Below are positions 18,536-28,529 of a DNA stretch of 64,000 nucleotides, one piece after another. The position numbers were made by a program, and so were the translations under genes. The notes under the pieces are model-generated. The model was given only the letters and a program-made list of their open reading frames with translations, was not told the origin of the DNA and searched no databases. The stretch covers positions 1-64,000 of the forward strand of contig MPMV01000023.1 in NCBI GenBank assembly GCA_002238685.1, given 5' to 3'. The DNA is from a bacterium EF100-94H03 bin56. Its GTDB lineage: Bacteria > Pseudomonadota > Alphaproteobacteria > SP197. The stretch's first letter is position 1. Each line of letters opens with the position of its first letter.

Positions 18536-19738
18536 TCAGTCCCCTTCTGCCAGTGTTTCCGCAAGACGGGTCAGACCTTCCCGCGTGGAGTCGTGATCGC
18601 CCACCAGAGCCACCCTGATGTAGGGGAGGGCGTCATTGGTGCCATCGGCCCTGTCCTCGGCAAGGTAGGCGCCAGGGAGGACCTTGACGGCGGCTTCGGC
18701 CCACAACCTCCTTGCGGCCTCGATACCGTTGCCGACATCCAGCCACAGGAAGAAGCCGCCGGGCGGCCTGAAGAACCCGAAACGGTTGCCGAGAACGGCC
18801 TCGGCCATGTCGATCTTCTCCCGGTAGAGCCGGCGGTTCTCCTCGACGTGACCCTCGTCGGACCACAGCACCTCGGCGGTGGCCATGACGGCCATCGGGC
18901 TTGCCGCCGCTGCATATCTGCGCAGGCGCAAGTAGGCCGCGAGGAAATCGGGATCGCCGGCCACGAAACCATGACGCAGACCGGGAATGCTGGAGCGCTT
19001 GGACAGTGAATGGAAGCACACGACATGCGACAGATCGCCATCCTCGGCACAGATCTGCATGACACCGGGCGGTGGCGCACGATCCCAGATCTCCGCATAG
19101 CACTCGTCCGAGACCAGCAGGAAGTCGTGCCGTCTGGCAAGATCGACAACCCGCCGGAGATAGTCGGGGTCAGCCACCACACCCTGTGGATTGGCAGGGG
19201 AGCAAAGGTAGAAGATGGCCGTTCTGTCGAGGACATCACCGGTGAGACTGTCGAGATCCGGCAGAAAGCCGTTCTTCGAGGTGCAGGGCATGAAGACCGG
19301 CTGTGCCCCGGCGGCCACGGCACCCGCCTTGTAGGGCGGGTAGAAGGGATTGGGCATCAGCGCCAGCGGTGTGCCCTTCGCCCCCGTTGTCGGCACGGCT
19401 GCGAGGGCGATCATGAAGAGACCTTCCCTGGTTCCCTGGACCGGAATGATGCTCCGGTCGGGGTCGATGAAGCCATCGGCGAGTCCGTAGCGCCGGGAGA
19501 GCCAGGCGGCCATGGTGCGTCTGAGGCCCGGTGTGCCCTCCACCGGGGGATACCTGCTGTAGTCCGCGAAGGAATCAGCCAGTGGCTGGCGCGCAATCTC
19601 CGGCACACCATGGCGCGGCTCGCCAATCCACATCGCGATCGCCTCGCTGCTGCCCTCGGGCAAGGGAACGTCCTTGATGAGCGCGTTCATGCGCCGGAAA
19701 GGATATTCCTTCAGGGTTTCAAGTCTGTCGCTGATCAT
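18536..19738 (-). CDS. dapC: class I/II aminotransferase, probable succinyldiaminopimelate aminotransferase
   Basis: 400 residues from ATG 19738 (MISDRLETL). PLP fold type I: LCSPANPQG contacts the cofactor, SDECYAEIW supplies the Asp/Tyr, and SLSKRSSIPGLR contains the Schiff-base Lys. YPPVEGTPGLRRTMAAWL and the position just before ftsK match alphaproteobacterial genes annotated as DapC. That enzyme makes N-succinyl-LL-diaminopimelate for lysine and peptidoglycan. Other aminotransferases share these motifs, so the substrate call is moderate. Confidence 0.8.
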   Translation of the reverse strand: MISDRLETLKEYPFRRMNALIKDVPLPEGSSEAIAMWIGEPRHGVPEIARQPLADSFADYSRYPPVEGTPGLRRTMAAWLSRRYGLADGFIDPDRSIIPVQGTREGLFMIALAAVPTTGAKGTPLALMPNPFYPPYKAGAVAAGAQPVFMPCTSKNGFLPDLDSLTGDVLDRTAIFYLCSPANPQGVVADPDYLRRVVDLARRHDFLLVSDECYAEIWDRAPPPGVMQICAEDGDLSHVVCFHSLSKRSSIPGLRHGFVAGDPDFLAAYLRLRRYAAAASPMAVMATAEVLWSDEGHVEENRRLYREKIDMAEAVLGNRFGFFRPPGGFFLWLDVGNGIEAARRLWAEAAVKVLPGAYLAEDRADGTNDALPYIRVALVGDHDSTREGLTRLAETLAEGD

Positions 19739-19840
19739 GCTGTCATTCCGCGGACGGTCGGGAGTGTCGCACACATCACCCCCTGCAATCAAAATATTCA
19801 TTGTTGATGGTCTGTTAAACGGTGTTCCTCCCGGTCTTGG

Positions 19841-20716
19841 TCAACTTGCGTCCCGGCGTGCCAGGGCTTCCCGTCGAGCGACATAGAGACCGGCAAGGAT
19901 GATGATGATGGCGCCAGACCATGTCCATGTGTCCGGAAACTCGCGCCAGAAGACCCAGCCATAGAACGTGGCGCCGATTATTTCCGTGTAGATGAAGGGC
20001 GCCAGCAGCGAGGCCGGCGCCAGGGTGTAGGCCCTGATCACGAGACCGTTGCTGCTTGACGAGAGCAGGGCAATCACCAACAGCGCCGCCCATTGCCAGC
20101 CAACGGGTGATTGCCAGTACCATGGGCTCATCGCCGCAAGTACGCCCAGGGTGACCAGGGATGACCATAACATCATGTTTGCAGTGGAATTTCTCACGGA
20201 AATCTTGCGTGTGATGACGACATAGATCGACCAGAGCACGACTGCCAGCACCGGCCAGATGGCGCCCCATCCCATCAGTCCCGAACCGGGGCGCACGATG
20301 ACGAGACCGCCGACGAGACCGATGGCACAGGCGGCCCAGCGATGCCATCCGACGCGCTCGTTGAGAAACACGTGGGCCATGGCCGTGATCACCAGGGGAC
20401 CGATGAAGAGAATGGCGATGAGATCGGCGAACTGGAGGACCCTGAGGCCGCTGTAGAACGTGAACCCCATGGCGAACTGGCAGGCGGAACGGGCGATCTG
20501 CCAGCCTGGATCGGCGGTCCGGATGAGGCGCAACGGATTGGGCTGGCGCGACACCAGCAGCGCCATGACCACGAGGCCGCAGGCCTGGAACACCATGATC
20601 TGGAAGATCGGCAGATCCTGGATTGTCCACTTTGCCAGGGCATCGGAGGTGTTGATCAGCGACAGCGACAGCAGCATCAGGATGATGCCGGCGGCGTGTG
20701 GATGAAATCGGGTCAC
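19841..20716 (-). CDS. EamA/DMT family transporter
   Basis: 291 residues from GTG 20716, which overlaps the stop of the amidase upstream (GTGA) and sets the start. About ten hydrophobic helices in two EamA repeats; ADLIAILFIGPLVITAMAHVFLNE in the first and LAPFIYTEIIGATFYGWVFW in the second are typical. Likely a drug/metabolite or amino acid exporter in the inner membrane. Coupling to an amidase suggests it might export a product or related compound, but this is inference. Confidence 0.88.
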   Translation of the reverse strand: MTRFHPHAAGIILMLLSLSLINTSDALAKWTIQDLPIFQIMVFQACGLVVMALLVSRQPNPLRLIRTADPGWQIARSACQFAMGFTFYSGLRVLQFADLIAILFIGPLVITAMAHVFLNERVGWHRWAACAIGLVGGLVIVRPGSGLMGWGAIWPVLAVVLWSIYVVITRKISVRNSTANMMLWSSLVTLGVLAAMSPWYWQSPVGWQWAALLVIALLSSSSNGLVIRAYTLAPASLLAPFIYTEIIGATFYGWVFWREFPDTWTWSGAIIIILAGLYVARREALARRDAS

Positions 20717-22071
20717 GAAGGCAGCTGCGTCGTTCCGGCGGCTTCGACGGCTCTGGCAACACGCAGCAGGGCCTCCTCCCTGCCGGGCCGCTGCATCAGC
20801 ATCAGGCCTGCCGGCATGCCGGATGCGTCTTTCCCGCAAGGCAGGGTGACAGCGCAGACCTTCAGGAGATTGCCCGGCGTCGTGTTTCCGAGCATCGCGG
20901 CGTTCGCGGTCCTGTACGTCTTCTCGTCTTCAAGGAGATCGGCGATCTTCGGAGCACCGATACGGACGGTGGGGGCAACCAGGGCATCGCAACCGCCCAT
21001 CCTGCGGTGGAGCCTGTCGGCCAGGGAATCGAGTTGACGCAGGATCTCAAGAACCTCGTGTCCGGCCTGGACCTTGCCGGCAAGGAACCGGGGCAGCATG
21101 AAGGGAAAGATCCGTTCCGGCATGTCACTCACCACACCGGACCAGCACGACCAGGCATCCGTCGTGATCAGCCGGCCCGCGACATCCATCGCTTCCGCGA
21201 ACTCGTCGACATCCTGCCATTCGACGTTTGCGCCGGCAGCTTCGAGTCGCGAGAGGGCCGCGCGGCAGGTGTGGTCAATGCCCTCATCGATTCCGCGCCA
21301 CATCGGTGAGGCGACCGCGACGAGGCGCTTGCCTTTGACCCGGGCGCCGTCAAGGTCAGCCATCGTCCTGCCCGAGAGGACCGACCACATGGCCGCGGCA
21401 TCGGCCACGTCCCCGGCAAGCGGTCCGATGGTGTCGAACAGCGACGCCAGTGGCATGACTCCATCCATGGGAAGCGCGCCAATGGTGGTCTTGAGACCGA
21501 CCACTCCGTTGAGGCTGGCGGGAATGCGCACCGACCCTCCGGTATCGCTGCCGATCGCGATCGGGCCAAGGCCGCGCGCAACGGCGACACCGGCTCCGGA
21601 CGACGAGCCTCCGGGAATGCGTTCGACGGCCGCGTCATGGGCATTGGCCGGTGTTCCATGGGTCGTGTTGATGCCGAGTCCGGAGAAGGCGAACTCGGTC
21701 ATGTTGGTCTTGCCCAGGAACACGGTGCCTGCCTGCGTGGCGCGCTGCAGCAGGACTCCGTCGCGCTCGGGCACACGGCCCTCGAGAGCCCGTGCCGCCA
21801 TCGTCGTCTCGACACCGGCGACGTCCACCAGATCCTTCCAGGACACCGGGACGCCGTCGAGAGGACCCCGTCCCAGACCCTGGCGCTGGCGGCGACGGGC
21901 GGCCTCGGCCTCCGCGCGGGTACGTTCCTCGGAAAGGCGGATGAAGATCCGGTGGTTCGCATCGAGTGTCTCGATGCGCTCGAGAAAGTGTTCGGCAAGA
22001 TCCACGGGATCGATCGCGCCCCCGGCAATCTCCCCGCCAAGCTGCAGCGCCGTCATGTCGTGCCACATCAT
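20713..22071 (-). CDS. amidase signature enzyme
   Basis: 452 residues from ATG 22071 (a second ATG follows at 22068). The complete catalytic triad is visible: Lys in VSWKDLVDVAG, cis-Ser in PGGSSSGAGVAVA, and nucleophile Ser in GSDTGGSVRIPAS. Substrate unknown; GatA, the glutamyl-tRNA amidotransferase subunit, shares the fold but no GatC or GatB is near. It is divergent from the UbiH-like gene, with about 110 bp between them for two promoters. Confidence 0.9.
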   Translation of the reverse strand: MMWHDMTALQLGGEIAGGAIDPVDLAEHFLERIETLDANHRIFIRLSEERTRAEAEAARRRQRQGLGRGPLDGVPVSWKDLVDVAGVETTMAARALEGRVPERDGVLLQRATQAGTVFLGKTNMTEFAFSGLGINTTHGTPANAHDAAVERIPGGSSSGAGVAVARGLGPIAIGSDTGGSVRIPASLNGVVGLKTTIGALPMDGVMPLASLFDTIGPLAGDVADAAAMWSVLSGRTMADLDGARVKGKRLVAVASPMWRGIDEGIDHTCRAALSRLEAAGANVEWQDVDEFAEAMDVAGRLITTDAWSCWSGVVSDMPERIFPFMLPRFLAGKVQAGHEVLEILRQLDSLADRLHRRMGGCDALVAPTVRIGAPKIADLLEDEKTYRTANAAMLGNTTPGNLLKVCAVTLPCGKDASGMPAGLMLMQRPGREEALLRVARAVEAAGTTQLPS

Positions 22072-22182
22072 CGTCCCGGCTCCCTGGATGTCCTTGACGG
22101 GGTATCCCCGGCTGCTTGCTACCATTGTCGCGCCGGCGCTGCCAGTGATGACGTCGGACCGGATGTGAGGTTGAATGGAGCC

Positions 22183-23391
22183 ATGGAATCGCGTTTCGAT
22201 ATCTGTGTCGTCGGCGGTGGCATGAGCGGCATGACGGCTGCCCTTGCCCTGGCGCGGGCAGGATTCGAGGTCGCCCTCGTCGAGAGGGTTCCCCGCCAGA
22301 CAATTCTCGACAGTTCGTTCGACGGACGCGTGTCCTCCGTTTCCTGGGGTTCGAAGCTCGTTCTTGAACGGCTGGATGCATGGCGGGACATCGCTCCCCG
22401 CGCCCAGCCCATCCTTGATATTCGCGTCTCCGATCGGCAATCACCCTTCTTCCTTCACTACGACCATCGGGATGTCGGTGACCATCCCATGGGATGGATC
22501 ATGGAGAACCGGGTCCTCCGGCAGGCGCTCGACAGCGCGGTGGGGCGCGCCGCACGGGTCCATCCGGTATGCGCCGGGGTTGTCGCCATGGAATGCGACG
22601 ACGCGGGGGCAACCCTGGGCCTTGATGATGGCGCCAGGCTCCGCTGCAGCCTTGTCGTTGCCTGCGACGGCGCCCGCTCGCCGTTGCGCGCCATGGCCGG
22701 CATTGATGCCTGGCAGCACGACTACCGGCAGACCGCCATCATCGCCACGGTACGCCACTCGAGACCACATAACGGTATCGCCCACGAGCGTTTCCTTGCC
22801 GGTGGTCCCTTTGCCATTCTGCCGCTGCCGGGGGATCGCTCCTCAATCGTGTGGACCGAGGACGAGGAAATCGCCAGGCGGGTGCTCGAAATCGACCACG
22901 GCAGCTTTTCAGAGGAACTGGCGTGGCGGTTCGGCGACTTTCTGGGACCGCTGGAGGTGACGGGACCGGTCCTCGACCATCATCTTTCCCTGGTGGTCGC
23001 CAACCGGTTGACCGGCTGGCGGCTGGCCCTGGTGGGTGATGCCGCCCATGCCATTCATCCCATCGCCGGTCAGGGGTTCAATCTTGGCATCCGCGATGCG
23101 GCTGTGCTCGCCGAAGTCCTGGCCGACATGGCACGTCTCGGACTGGATCCGGGCACGGGCGCTGCCCTGGCGGCCTACGCCCGCCGGCGCCGCGTCGATA
23201 CGTGGATGCTGGTCGCCATGACCCACGGTCTCAACCGCCTCTTTGCCATGCGCTCGCCTCCGGTGGCGCTGGCCCGTGGCCTCGGTCTGGCCCTCGTCGG
23301 ATCCATGAAACCCGTCAAGCGCCAGCTCATGAAGGATGCCATGGGGGTGGCCGGCCGGTTGCCGCGGCTGATGACCGGGGAGAGACTGTAG
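22183..23391 (+). CDS. UbiH/UbiF family FAD-dependent hydroxylase
   Basis: 402 residues from ATG 22183. The FAD-binding N-terminus is ICVVGGGMSGMTAALALARAGF, a DG motif appears in VVACDGARSPLR, and the second FAD motif is LVGDAAHAIHPIAGQGFNLGIRD, which is diagnostic of the ubiquinone hydroxylase group. These enzymes hydroxylate the quinone ring using NAD(P)H and O2. Which ring position (UbiH, UbiF, UbiI or UbiL role) cannot be told here. Confidence 0.92.
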   Translation: MESRFDICVVGGGMSGMTAALALARAGFEVALVERVPRQTILDSSFDGRVSSVSWGSKLVLERLDAWRDIAPRAQPILDIRVSDRQSPFFLHYDHRDVGDHPMGWIMENRVLRQALDSAVGRAARVHPVCAGVVAMECDDAGATLGLDDGARLRCSLVVACDGARSPLRAMAGIDAWQHDYRQTAIIATVRHSRPHNGIAHERFLAGGPFAILPLPGDRSSIVWTEDEEIARRVLEIDHGSFSEELAWRFGDFLGPLEVTGPVLDHHLSLVVANRLTGWRLALVGDAAHAIHPIAGQGFNLGIRDAAVLAEVLADMARLGLDPGTGAALAAYARRRRVDTWMLVAMTHGLNRLFAMRSPPVALARGLGLALVGSMKPVKRQLMKDAMGVAGRLPRLMTGERL

Positions 23392-23402
23392 TCGCGGACG
23401 GT

Positions 23403-24686
23403 TCAGGAGCGGTCCTGCTGCTCCTCCAGGGTGCTCAGCACCAGCCAGCCGGCTGCCAGCAGGACAACGATGACAGCCATGCCAAGGCGCTGGCTCGATG
23501 TTGCATAGGCGATCACACCGACGAGAAGCGGCCCGGCGAAGCTGGTGATCTTGCCGGAGAGCGCGAACAGGCCGAACATTTCGCCGGTCAGGTGCGACGG
23601 GGCGAGGCGGGCCATGAGTGATCGGCTTGCCGATTGCACCGGGCCGATGAAGATGCCGAGCAGGCCACCGAGGATCCAGAACCAGAGCGTCGATTCGGTG
23701 ATCAGGACGACGGCACTGATCACGATGAGGGCGGCGAGTGCGACAAGCAGGGTCCGCCGCGCTCCGATCCGGTCGTCCACCCAGCCGAAGACCGCGGCCC
23801 CTGCGCAGGCCGTGATGTTGAGCAGGATGGCGAACAGCAACACCGACTCCTCGTCCAGGGCGAATGTGGTGGCGGCGTAGACGCCCCCCAGGGCAAAGAG
23901 CGTATTGAGGCCGTCAACATAGAGCAGGCGGGCGATGAGAAACCGGAAGATCGTGCGGTGCTGGCGAAACTCCCGCAGCGTGTCCACGAGTTGCCTGATA
24001 CCGATGCGCACGGCTTCTGCCGGCGGCCGTCCGGTGCCCGGTCGGTCTGGAGTGAACAGGAAGAACGGCCAGCTGAAGACGATGAACCAGAGTGCCGTGA
24101 TGACGGCGGTGAAACGGATATGCTCCGCCTCGTCGCGTTCCAGCCCGAAGGGTAGTGGATCGGCCAGAACGAAGAACCCCAGGACCAGGAGGAGGCATCC
24201 GATTCCACCTGCGTATCCCAGGCCCCAGGCCCATCCCGACAGGCGGCCGAACCGGGAGGGGGAGACGAGGTCCGGCAGCATGGCGTTATAGAAGACGAGC
24301 GACGTTTCGAAGGCGATGTTGACCAGGGCGACGAGAACCAGGGCCGGAATGATCCAGCGCGTTTCGGGTGCGCAGAACCACAGCGCCGCCGTCGCCACAA
24401 CCATGATGAGACTGAAGCCTGTGACCCATGGCTTGCGCCGGCCGCCGGCATCGGCGATGGCGCCTACCACCGGCGCCAGGAAGGCGATGACGAGTGCCGA
24501 CACCGCGATACCCCAGCTCCACAGGGCAAGGCCCTCGGCCTCGCTGCCGGCAATGGCACGCGCGAAGTAGGGGGCAAAGATGAACGTGATGACGATGGTG
24601 GGGGTGGGGGAGTTTGCCCAGTCGAAGAGGCACCACGAGACAATCCCCCTGGCCCCGGCAGGGCGGCTGGTTCCGGTCGTCACCAT
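23403..24686 (-). CDS. UMF1-type MFS transporter
   Basis: 427 residues from ATG 24686, overlapping the end of the GNAT gene by 7 bp. The UMF1 hallmark CLFDWANS sits at the N-terminus, followed by TIVITFIFAPYFA and about twelve hydrophobic helices, with DDRIGARRTLL as the mid loop. The family resembles fungal Atg22 and bacterial efflux carriers of unknown substrate. Probably co-transcribed with the GNAT upstream. Confidence 0.9.
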   Translation of the reverse strand: MVTTGTSRPAGARGIVSWCLFDWANSPTPTIVITFIFAPYFARAIAGSEAEGLALWSWGIAVSALVIAFLAPVVGAIADAGGRRKPWVTGFSLIMVVATAALWFCAPETRWIIPALVLVALVNIAFETSLVFYNAMLPDLVSPSRFGRLSGWAWGLGYAGGIGCLLLVLGFFVLADPLPFGLERDEAEHIRFTAVITALWFIVFSWPFFLFTPDRPGTGRPPAEAVRIGIRQLVDTLREFRQHRTIFRFLIARLLYVDGLNTLFALGGVYAATTFALDEESVLLFAILLNITACAGAAVFGWVDDRIGARRTLLVALAALIVISAVVLITESTLWFWILGGLLGIFIGPVQSASRSLMARLAPSHLTGEMFGLFALSGKITSFAGPLLVGVIAYATSSQRLGMAVIVVLLAAGWLVLSTLEEQQDRS

Positions 24687-25276
24687 GACGCTTCCCGGCT
24701 GACGCCGCCCCGGTGCCCAGGCGAACGGCGTTCCGCCAGCCAGTCCTGCCGGCCGAGCGTGTAGAGAACCTGGGGGCCCTGGTAGGCGACGACATCCCTG
24801 TCGTACGTGAATCCGAGTCTCGACATCAGGCGCCTCGAGGCGAGGTTGTGGGGGCTCGTGATGGCCTGGATGTAGTGTGCGCCCAGATCCGTGAAGGCGT
24901 GTTCGAGAACCCTCGCTGTGGCCTCGGCCGCGTGACCCCTTCCGGCTGCCCGGCGGGCGATGGCCCATCCCGCCTCCAGCCGCTCGGCCGGATTGACGTC
25001 ATCGCCGATGTCCATGACAAATCCCGTGTAGCCCATGATGGGCGCGTCGCTCCGGTCCTTCTCGCGAATGCCCCACATGCCGGCACCGTGGTGTTCGAAG
25101 GCCCACAGTGACCGTTCAAGGTAGTACCGGGCGAGGTCACCGGGATCACTGGAGCGTCCCGGGATGTCCATGAGATCCCACATGTGCTCCCGGTCCGCAA
25201 ACAGGTTCTCGAGCGCCGGGAGGTCACCCCGGGCGAGGGGGCGCAGCATGAGCCGCCCTGTGGCAAGAACCGTCAC
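24680..25276 (-). CDS. GNAT family N-acetyltransferase (RimJ-like)
   Basis: 198 residues from GTG 25276, chosen because GAGGTGA precedes it and TGRLMLRPLARGD is the usual RimJ-type start. The acetyl-CoA loop is ARRAAGRGHAAEA (R/Q-x-x-G-x-G/A) and the C-terminal NLASRRLMSRLGF block is standard. It likely acetylates an amine on a small molecule or protein N-terminus; the substrate is unknown. It diverges from the HAD gene. Confidence 0.88.
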   Translation of the reverse strand: MTVLATGRLMLRPLARGDLPALENLFADREHMWDLMDIPGRSSDPGDLARYYLERSLWAFEHHGAGMWGIREKDRSDAPIMGYTGFVMDIGDDVNPAERLEAGWAIARRAAGRGHAAEATARVLEHAFTDLGAHYIQAITSPHNLASRRLMSRLGFTYDRDVVAYQGPQVLYTLGRQDWLAERRSPGHRGGVSREASW

Positions 25277-25402
25277 ACGCCTGTCACCTCGACCGTTCAC
25301 ATGACACTGTGCCGACACGCCTTTCTCCGGGCAACCTTTAGAACCTTGGCAAGCGAAGGACGAGATGGCAGGAACAACATCACGCCGGAGGCGACGGAAC
25401 CG

Positions 25403-26275
25403 ATGACGATCCCGCTGATCCACGGCCTTTCCTCGCTGGCCGGTCGTTACGACGGATTGCTTGTGGACCTGTGGGGATGCCTGCACGACGGTGTCGAGGC
25501 CCATGCCTGTGCTGTCGATGCACTCGTGGCGTTCCGCCGCCTGGGAGGTCGTGTCGTGCTGCTCTCCAATGCGCCGCGCACGCCGCAGGCCATTGCCCGG
25601 CAACTGGAGGCGATGGATGTTCCCGACTGTGCCTGGGACGGCATCATGACAGCCGGCCTTGCGACACGCCTGGCCGTCGAGGAACGTGAGAACTCCTGGT
25701 ATGCAGCGCTTGGTCCCAGGTTCTGGCACCTGGGAACGGAACGGGACGCCTGTCTCCTTGACGGGCTTGCCCACGAGCGATGCACCGATGTCGACGACGC
25801 GGACTTCGTGTTGTGCTGCGGCATCCGTCGTCCGGGCGAGACCCTTGACGACATCATGCCCGAACTCGAACCGGCGCTCGCACGCGGCCTGCCGATGCTG
25901 TCGGCAAATCCCGACAGGTTCGTCCTGCGTGGCGCAGCGCGCGAAATCTGTGCCGGCATGATCGCCGAGGCCTATGTGGCCCGCGGCGGGTCCATGCGCC
26001 AGGAGGGAAAGCCTTTTCCGTCGGTCTACCGGCGGTGTCTCGGCATGCTCGCGGATGCTCTCCCGGAACGCGTCCTTGCCGTGGGAGATGGCATCGGTAC
26101 GGACATTGTCGGGGCGCGCGACAGTGGTATCGATGCAGTATGGATCACCGGTGGCCTGCCGGCACATTTCTGGGGCATTGCGCCGGAACGGGTCCCGCCG
26201 CAGACTCTGGTGGATGAGGCTTGTCGGCGCCATGACGTCCGACCGGCTGGGATCATGCCCCTGCTGACCTGGTAG
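25403..26275 (+). CDS. TIGR01459-type HAD superfamily (class IIA, NagD-like) hydrolase
   Basis: 290 residues from ATG 25403. HAD motif I is LLVDLWGCLHDG, where the second Asp of the usual DxD is replaced by Trp-Gly, as in this subfamily. Motif II is VVLLSNAPR, followed by GKPFPSVYRRC, and motif IV-like AVGDGIGTDIVGARDSGID binds Mg. The class IIA cap lies between motifs II and III. Possible small-molecule phosphatase of unknown substrate, common in Alphaproteobacteria. Its last 18 or so codons lie in a duplicated 112-bp segment. Confidence 0.85.
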   Translation: MTIPLIHGLSSLAGRYDGLLVDLWGCLHDGVEAHACAVDALVAFRRLGGRVVLLSNAPRTPQAIARQLEAMDVPDCAWDGIMTAGLATRLAVEERENSWYAALGPRFWHLGTERDACLLDGLAHERCTDVDDADFVLCCGIRRPGETLDDIMPELEPALARGLPMLSANPDRFVLRGAAREICAGMIAEAYVARGGSMRQEGKPFPSVYRRCLGMLADALPERVLAVGDGIGTDIVGARDSGIDAVWITGGLPAHFWGIAPERVPPQTLVDEACRRHDVRPAGIMPLLTW

Positions 26276-26442
26276 CAAGAGAGGCCACCCGTGCCACGCC
26301 GCCCGCCTCATCCGACCCCGGGGGAGTGACGCTTGCCGCCGCCATGACGTCCGACCGGCTGGTATCATGCCCATGCTGACCTGGTAGCAGGAGAGGCCAC
26401 CGGTGCCACGCCGCCAGCTTCATCAGACCCGGGGAGAGTGAC
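26219..26442. repeat. 112-bp imperfect tandem duplication at the HAD gene 3' end
   Basis: Copy one 26219-26330 and copy two 26331-26442 share CATGACGTCCGACCGGCTGG, CTGACCTGGTAGCA and GAGAGGCCAC at an exact 112-bp offset. Differences in copy one are mostly toward C or G. Copy two repeats the last codons of the HAD gene and its stop, then ends just before the ATG of the next gene. Either copy gives a normal HAD C-terminus. Confidence 0.9.
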
Positions 26443-26444
26443 CC

Positions 26445-28529
26445 ATGCTGTCCGAACCGGTCCGCAAGGGATACAGCGTCTGCCCGCACGACTGCCCGTC
26501 GACGTGTGCCCTTGAAGTCGACATTCTCGCGGCGGACCGTATCGGCAGGGTGAGGGGAGCGAAGGACAACAGCTATACCGCCGGTGTCGTCTGCGCCAAG
26601 GTGGCGCGCTATGCGGAGAGGATCCATCATCCGCAGCGCCTGACGACACCACTGCGCCGCGTCGGGGACAAGGGTTCGACGGACTTTGTCCCGGTCACCT
26701 GGGATGAGGCGATGGACGAGGTCGCGACCCGTTTCGCCGAAGCGGAAGCCCGCCATGGTCCCGAAACGGTCTGGCCCTACTACTACGCCGGCACCATGGG
26801 CCTGGTGATGCGAGACGGCATCAACCGGCTGCGCCATGTCAAGCGCTACAGCGGACAGCACAACACCATCTGCACGACCCTGGCCTGGGCCGGCTACATC
26901 GCCGGTACCGGAGCGCTCATGGGACCAGACCCCCGCGAGATGGCGAAGTCCGACTGTGTCGTCATCTGGGGCACCAATCCGGTCAACACGCAGGTCAACG
27001 TCATGACCCACGCGATGCGAGCACGCAAGGAACGCGGTGCGAGCATCGTCGTCATCGACACCTACCGCACAGGCACGGCCGAGAAGGCGGACCTCTTCCT
27101 GTGCGTGAAACCCGGAACAGACGCGGCCCTGGCCTGCGGCGTCATGCATGTCCTGTTCCGCGACGATATGGCCGACCGCCGATGGATGGACCGCTACACC
27201 GATGATCCGGCAGGACTCGAAAAGCACCTCGAGACCCGAACGCCCGAGTGGGCCGAAGCGGTCTGTGGCGTGCCGGCCGACAGGATCGAGACCTTTGCCC
27301 GGCTGGTGGGCCGAACGCCGAAGACCTATCTGCGCCTGGGTTACGGATTCTGTCGCGGCCGCAACGGCTCCGTCTCCATGCATGCCGCAAGTTGCATCGC
27401 CTCGGTAACCGGTTCGTGGCGTCACGAAGGTGGCGGCGCCTTTCACAACAACGGCCAGATCTACCACTGGGACCGCACGATGATCGAGGGCATCGACCGG
27501 AGGGACGCGTCAGTTCGTGTCTTTGATCAGTCGCGCATCGGCCCGGTCCTTGTCGGCGCCAAGAGCGATCTCGGTGAAGGTCCTCCGGTGACCGCCATGC
27601 TGGTTCAGAACACCAACCCGATGGTGGTGGCTCCCGATCTCGGCCTCGTGCACAGGGGATTCGCCCGCGATGATCTCTTCTGTTGCGTGCACGAGCAGTT
27701 CATGACGGAAACGGCCAGGATGGCGGATATCGTGCTGCCCGCCACGATGTTCCTCGAACATGACGACATCTACCAGGGCGGCGGACATCAGCACATCATG
27801 TGGGGTCCCAAGCTGGTTTCGGCCCCGGGAGAGTGCCGCAGCAACCACGACGTCATCTGCGATCTCGCCCGCCGGCTCGGGGTGGCAGACGAACACCCCG
27901 GGTTCTCCATGACACCCGCTGCACTGGCCGATCACCTGATGCAGGCATCGGGATGGGGCCCGCTGGACAATCTCGTTGCCAGGAGATGGATGGACGTCCA
28001 GCCCGACTTCGAGCGCGCCCACTTCATCAAGGGATTCGGTCACGCCGATGGTCGCTTCCGTTTCCGCGCGGACTGGTCTCACCGGCACAATGTCTTCGGT
28101 CCGCAAGGGGTGCCGCACACCATGCCGGGGTTTCCCGATTTCTGGGATGTCATCGACACCCGCCATCCCCTGCGCCTCGTGACGGCGCCGGCGCGCAACT
28201 ACCTCAACTCGAGTTTCACCGAAACGCCGACATCCATCCGGCACGAGAAAACGCCCACCGCCCAGATTCATCCCGATGATGCCCGTCCCCTCGGAATCAC
28301 GGATGGCTCGCGGGTGCGCCTGGGCAACGACAAGGGCAGCGTCGTGCTGCGGGCCCGTGTCGCGGACGACCAGCTGGCGGGCACGGTCATCGTCGAGAGT
28401 GTCTGGCCCAACAGCGCGTTCGACGAAGGGGTGGGCATCAATCTCCTGGTTTCGGCGGAACCCGGCGCCCCGATCGGAGGCGGTCTCTTCCACGACACCT
28501 CGGTGTGGCTGAAACGTCAACCCGATTGA
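26445..28529 (+). CDS. molybdopterin-dependent oxidoreductase (DMSO reductase family)
   Basis: 694 residues from ATG 26445, with GGGGAGAG before it. It begins with a 4Fe-4S site, CPHDCPSTC, whose fourth Cys is probably in GVVCAKV. The catalytic molybdopterin domain follows: PVTWDEAMDEVATRFAEAE, VVIWGTNPVNTQ, ADIVLPATMFLEHDD. A C-terminal dinucleotide-binding domain contains TPTAQIHPDDARPLGI. No Tat signal, so it is probably cytoplasmic. No partner Fe-S or membrane subunit is adjacent. The reaction is unknown. Confidence 0.88.
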   Translation: MLSEPVRKGYSVCPHDCPSTCALEVDILAADRIGRVRGAKDNSYTAGVVCAKVARYAERIHHPQRLTTPLRRVGDKGSTDFVPVTWDEAMDEVATRFAEAEARHGPETVWPYYYAGTMGLVMRDGINRLRHVKRYSGQHNTICTTLAWAGYIAGTGALMGPDPREMAKSDCVVIWGTNPVNTQVNVMTHAMRARKERGASIVVIDTYRTGTAEKADLFLCVKPGTDAALACGVMHVLFRDDMADRRWMDRYTDDPAGLEKHLETRTPEWAEAVCGVPADRIETFARLVGRTPKTYLRLGYGFCRGRNGSVSMHAASCIASVTGSWRHEGGGAFHNNGQIYHWDRTMIEGIDRRDASVRVFDQSRIGPVLVGAKSDLGEGPPVTAMLVQNTNPMVVAPDLGLVHRGFARDDLFCCVHEQFMTETARMADIVLPATMFLEHDDIYQGGGHQHIMWGPKLVSAPGECRSNHDVICDLARRLGVADEHPGFSMTPAALADHLMQASGWGPLDNLVARRWMDVQPDFERAHFIKGFGHADGRFRFRADWSHRHNVFGPQGVPHTMPGFPDFWDVIDTRHPLRLVTAPARNYLNSSFTETPTSIRHEKTPTAQIHPDDARPLGITDGSRVRLGNDKGSVVLRARVADDQLAGTVIVESVWPNSAFDEGVGINLLVSAEPGAPIGGGLFHDTSVWLKRQPD

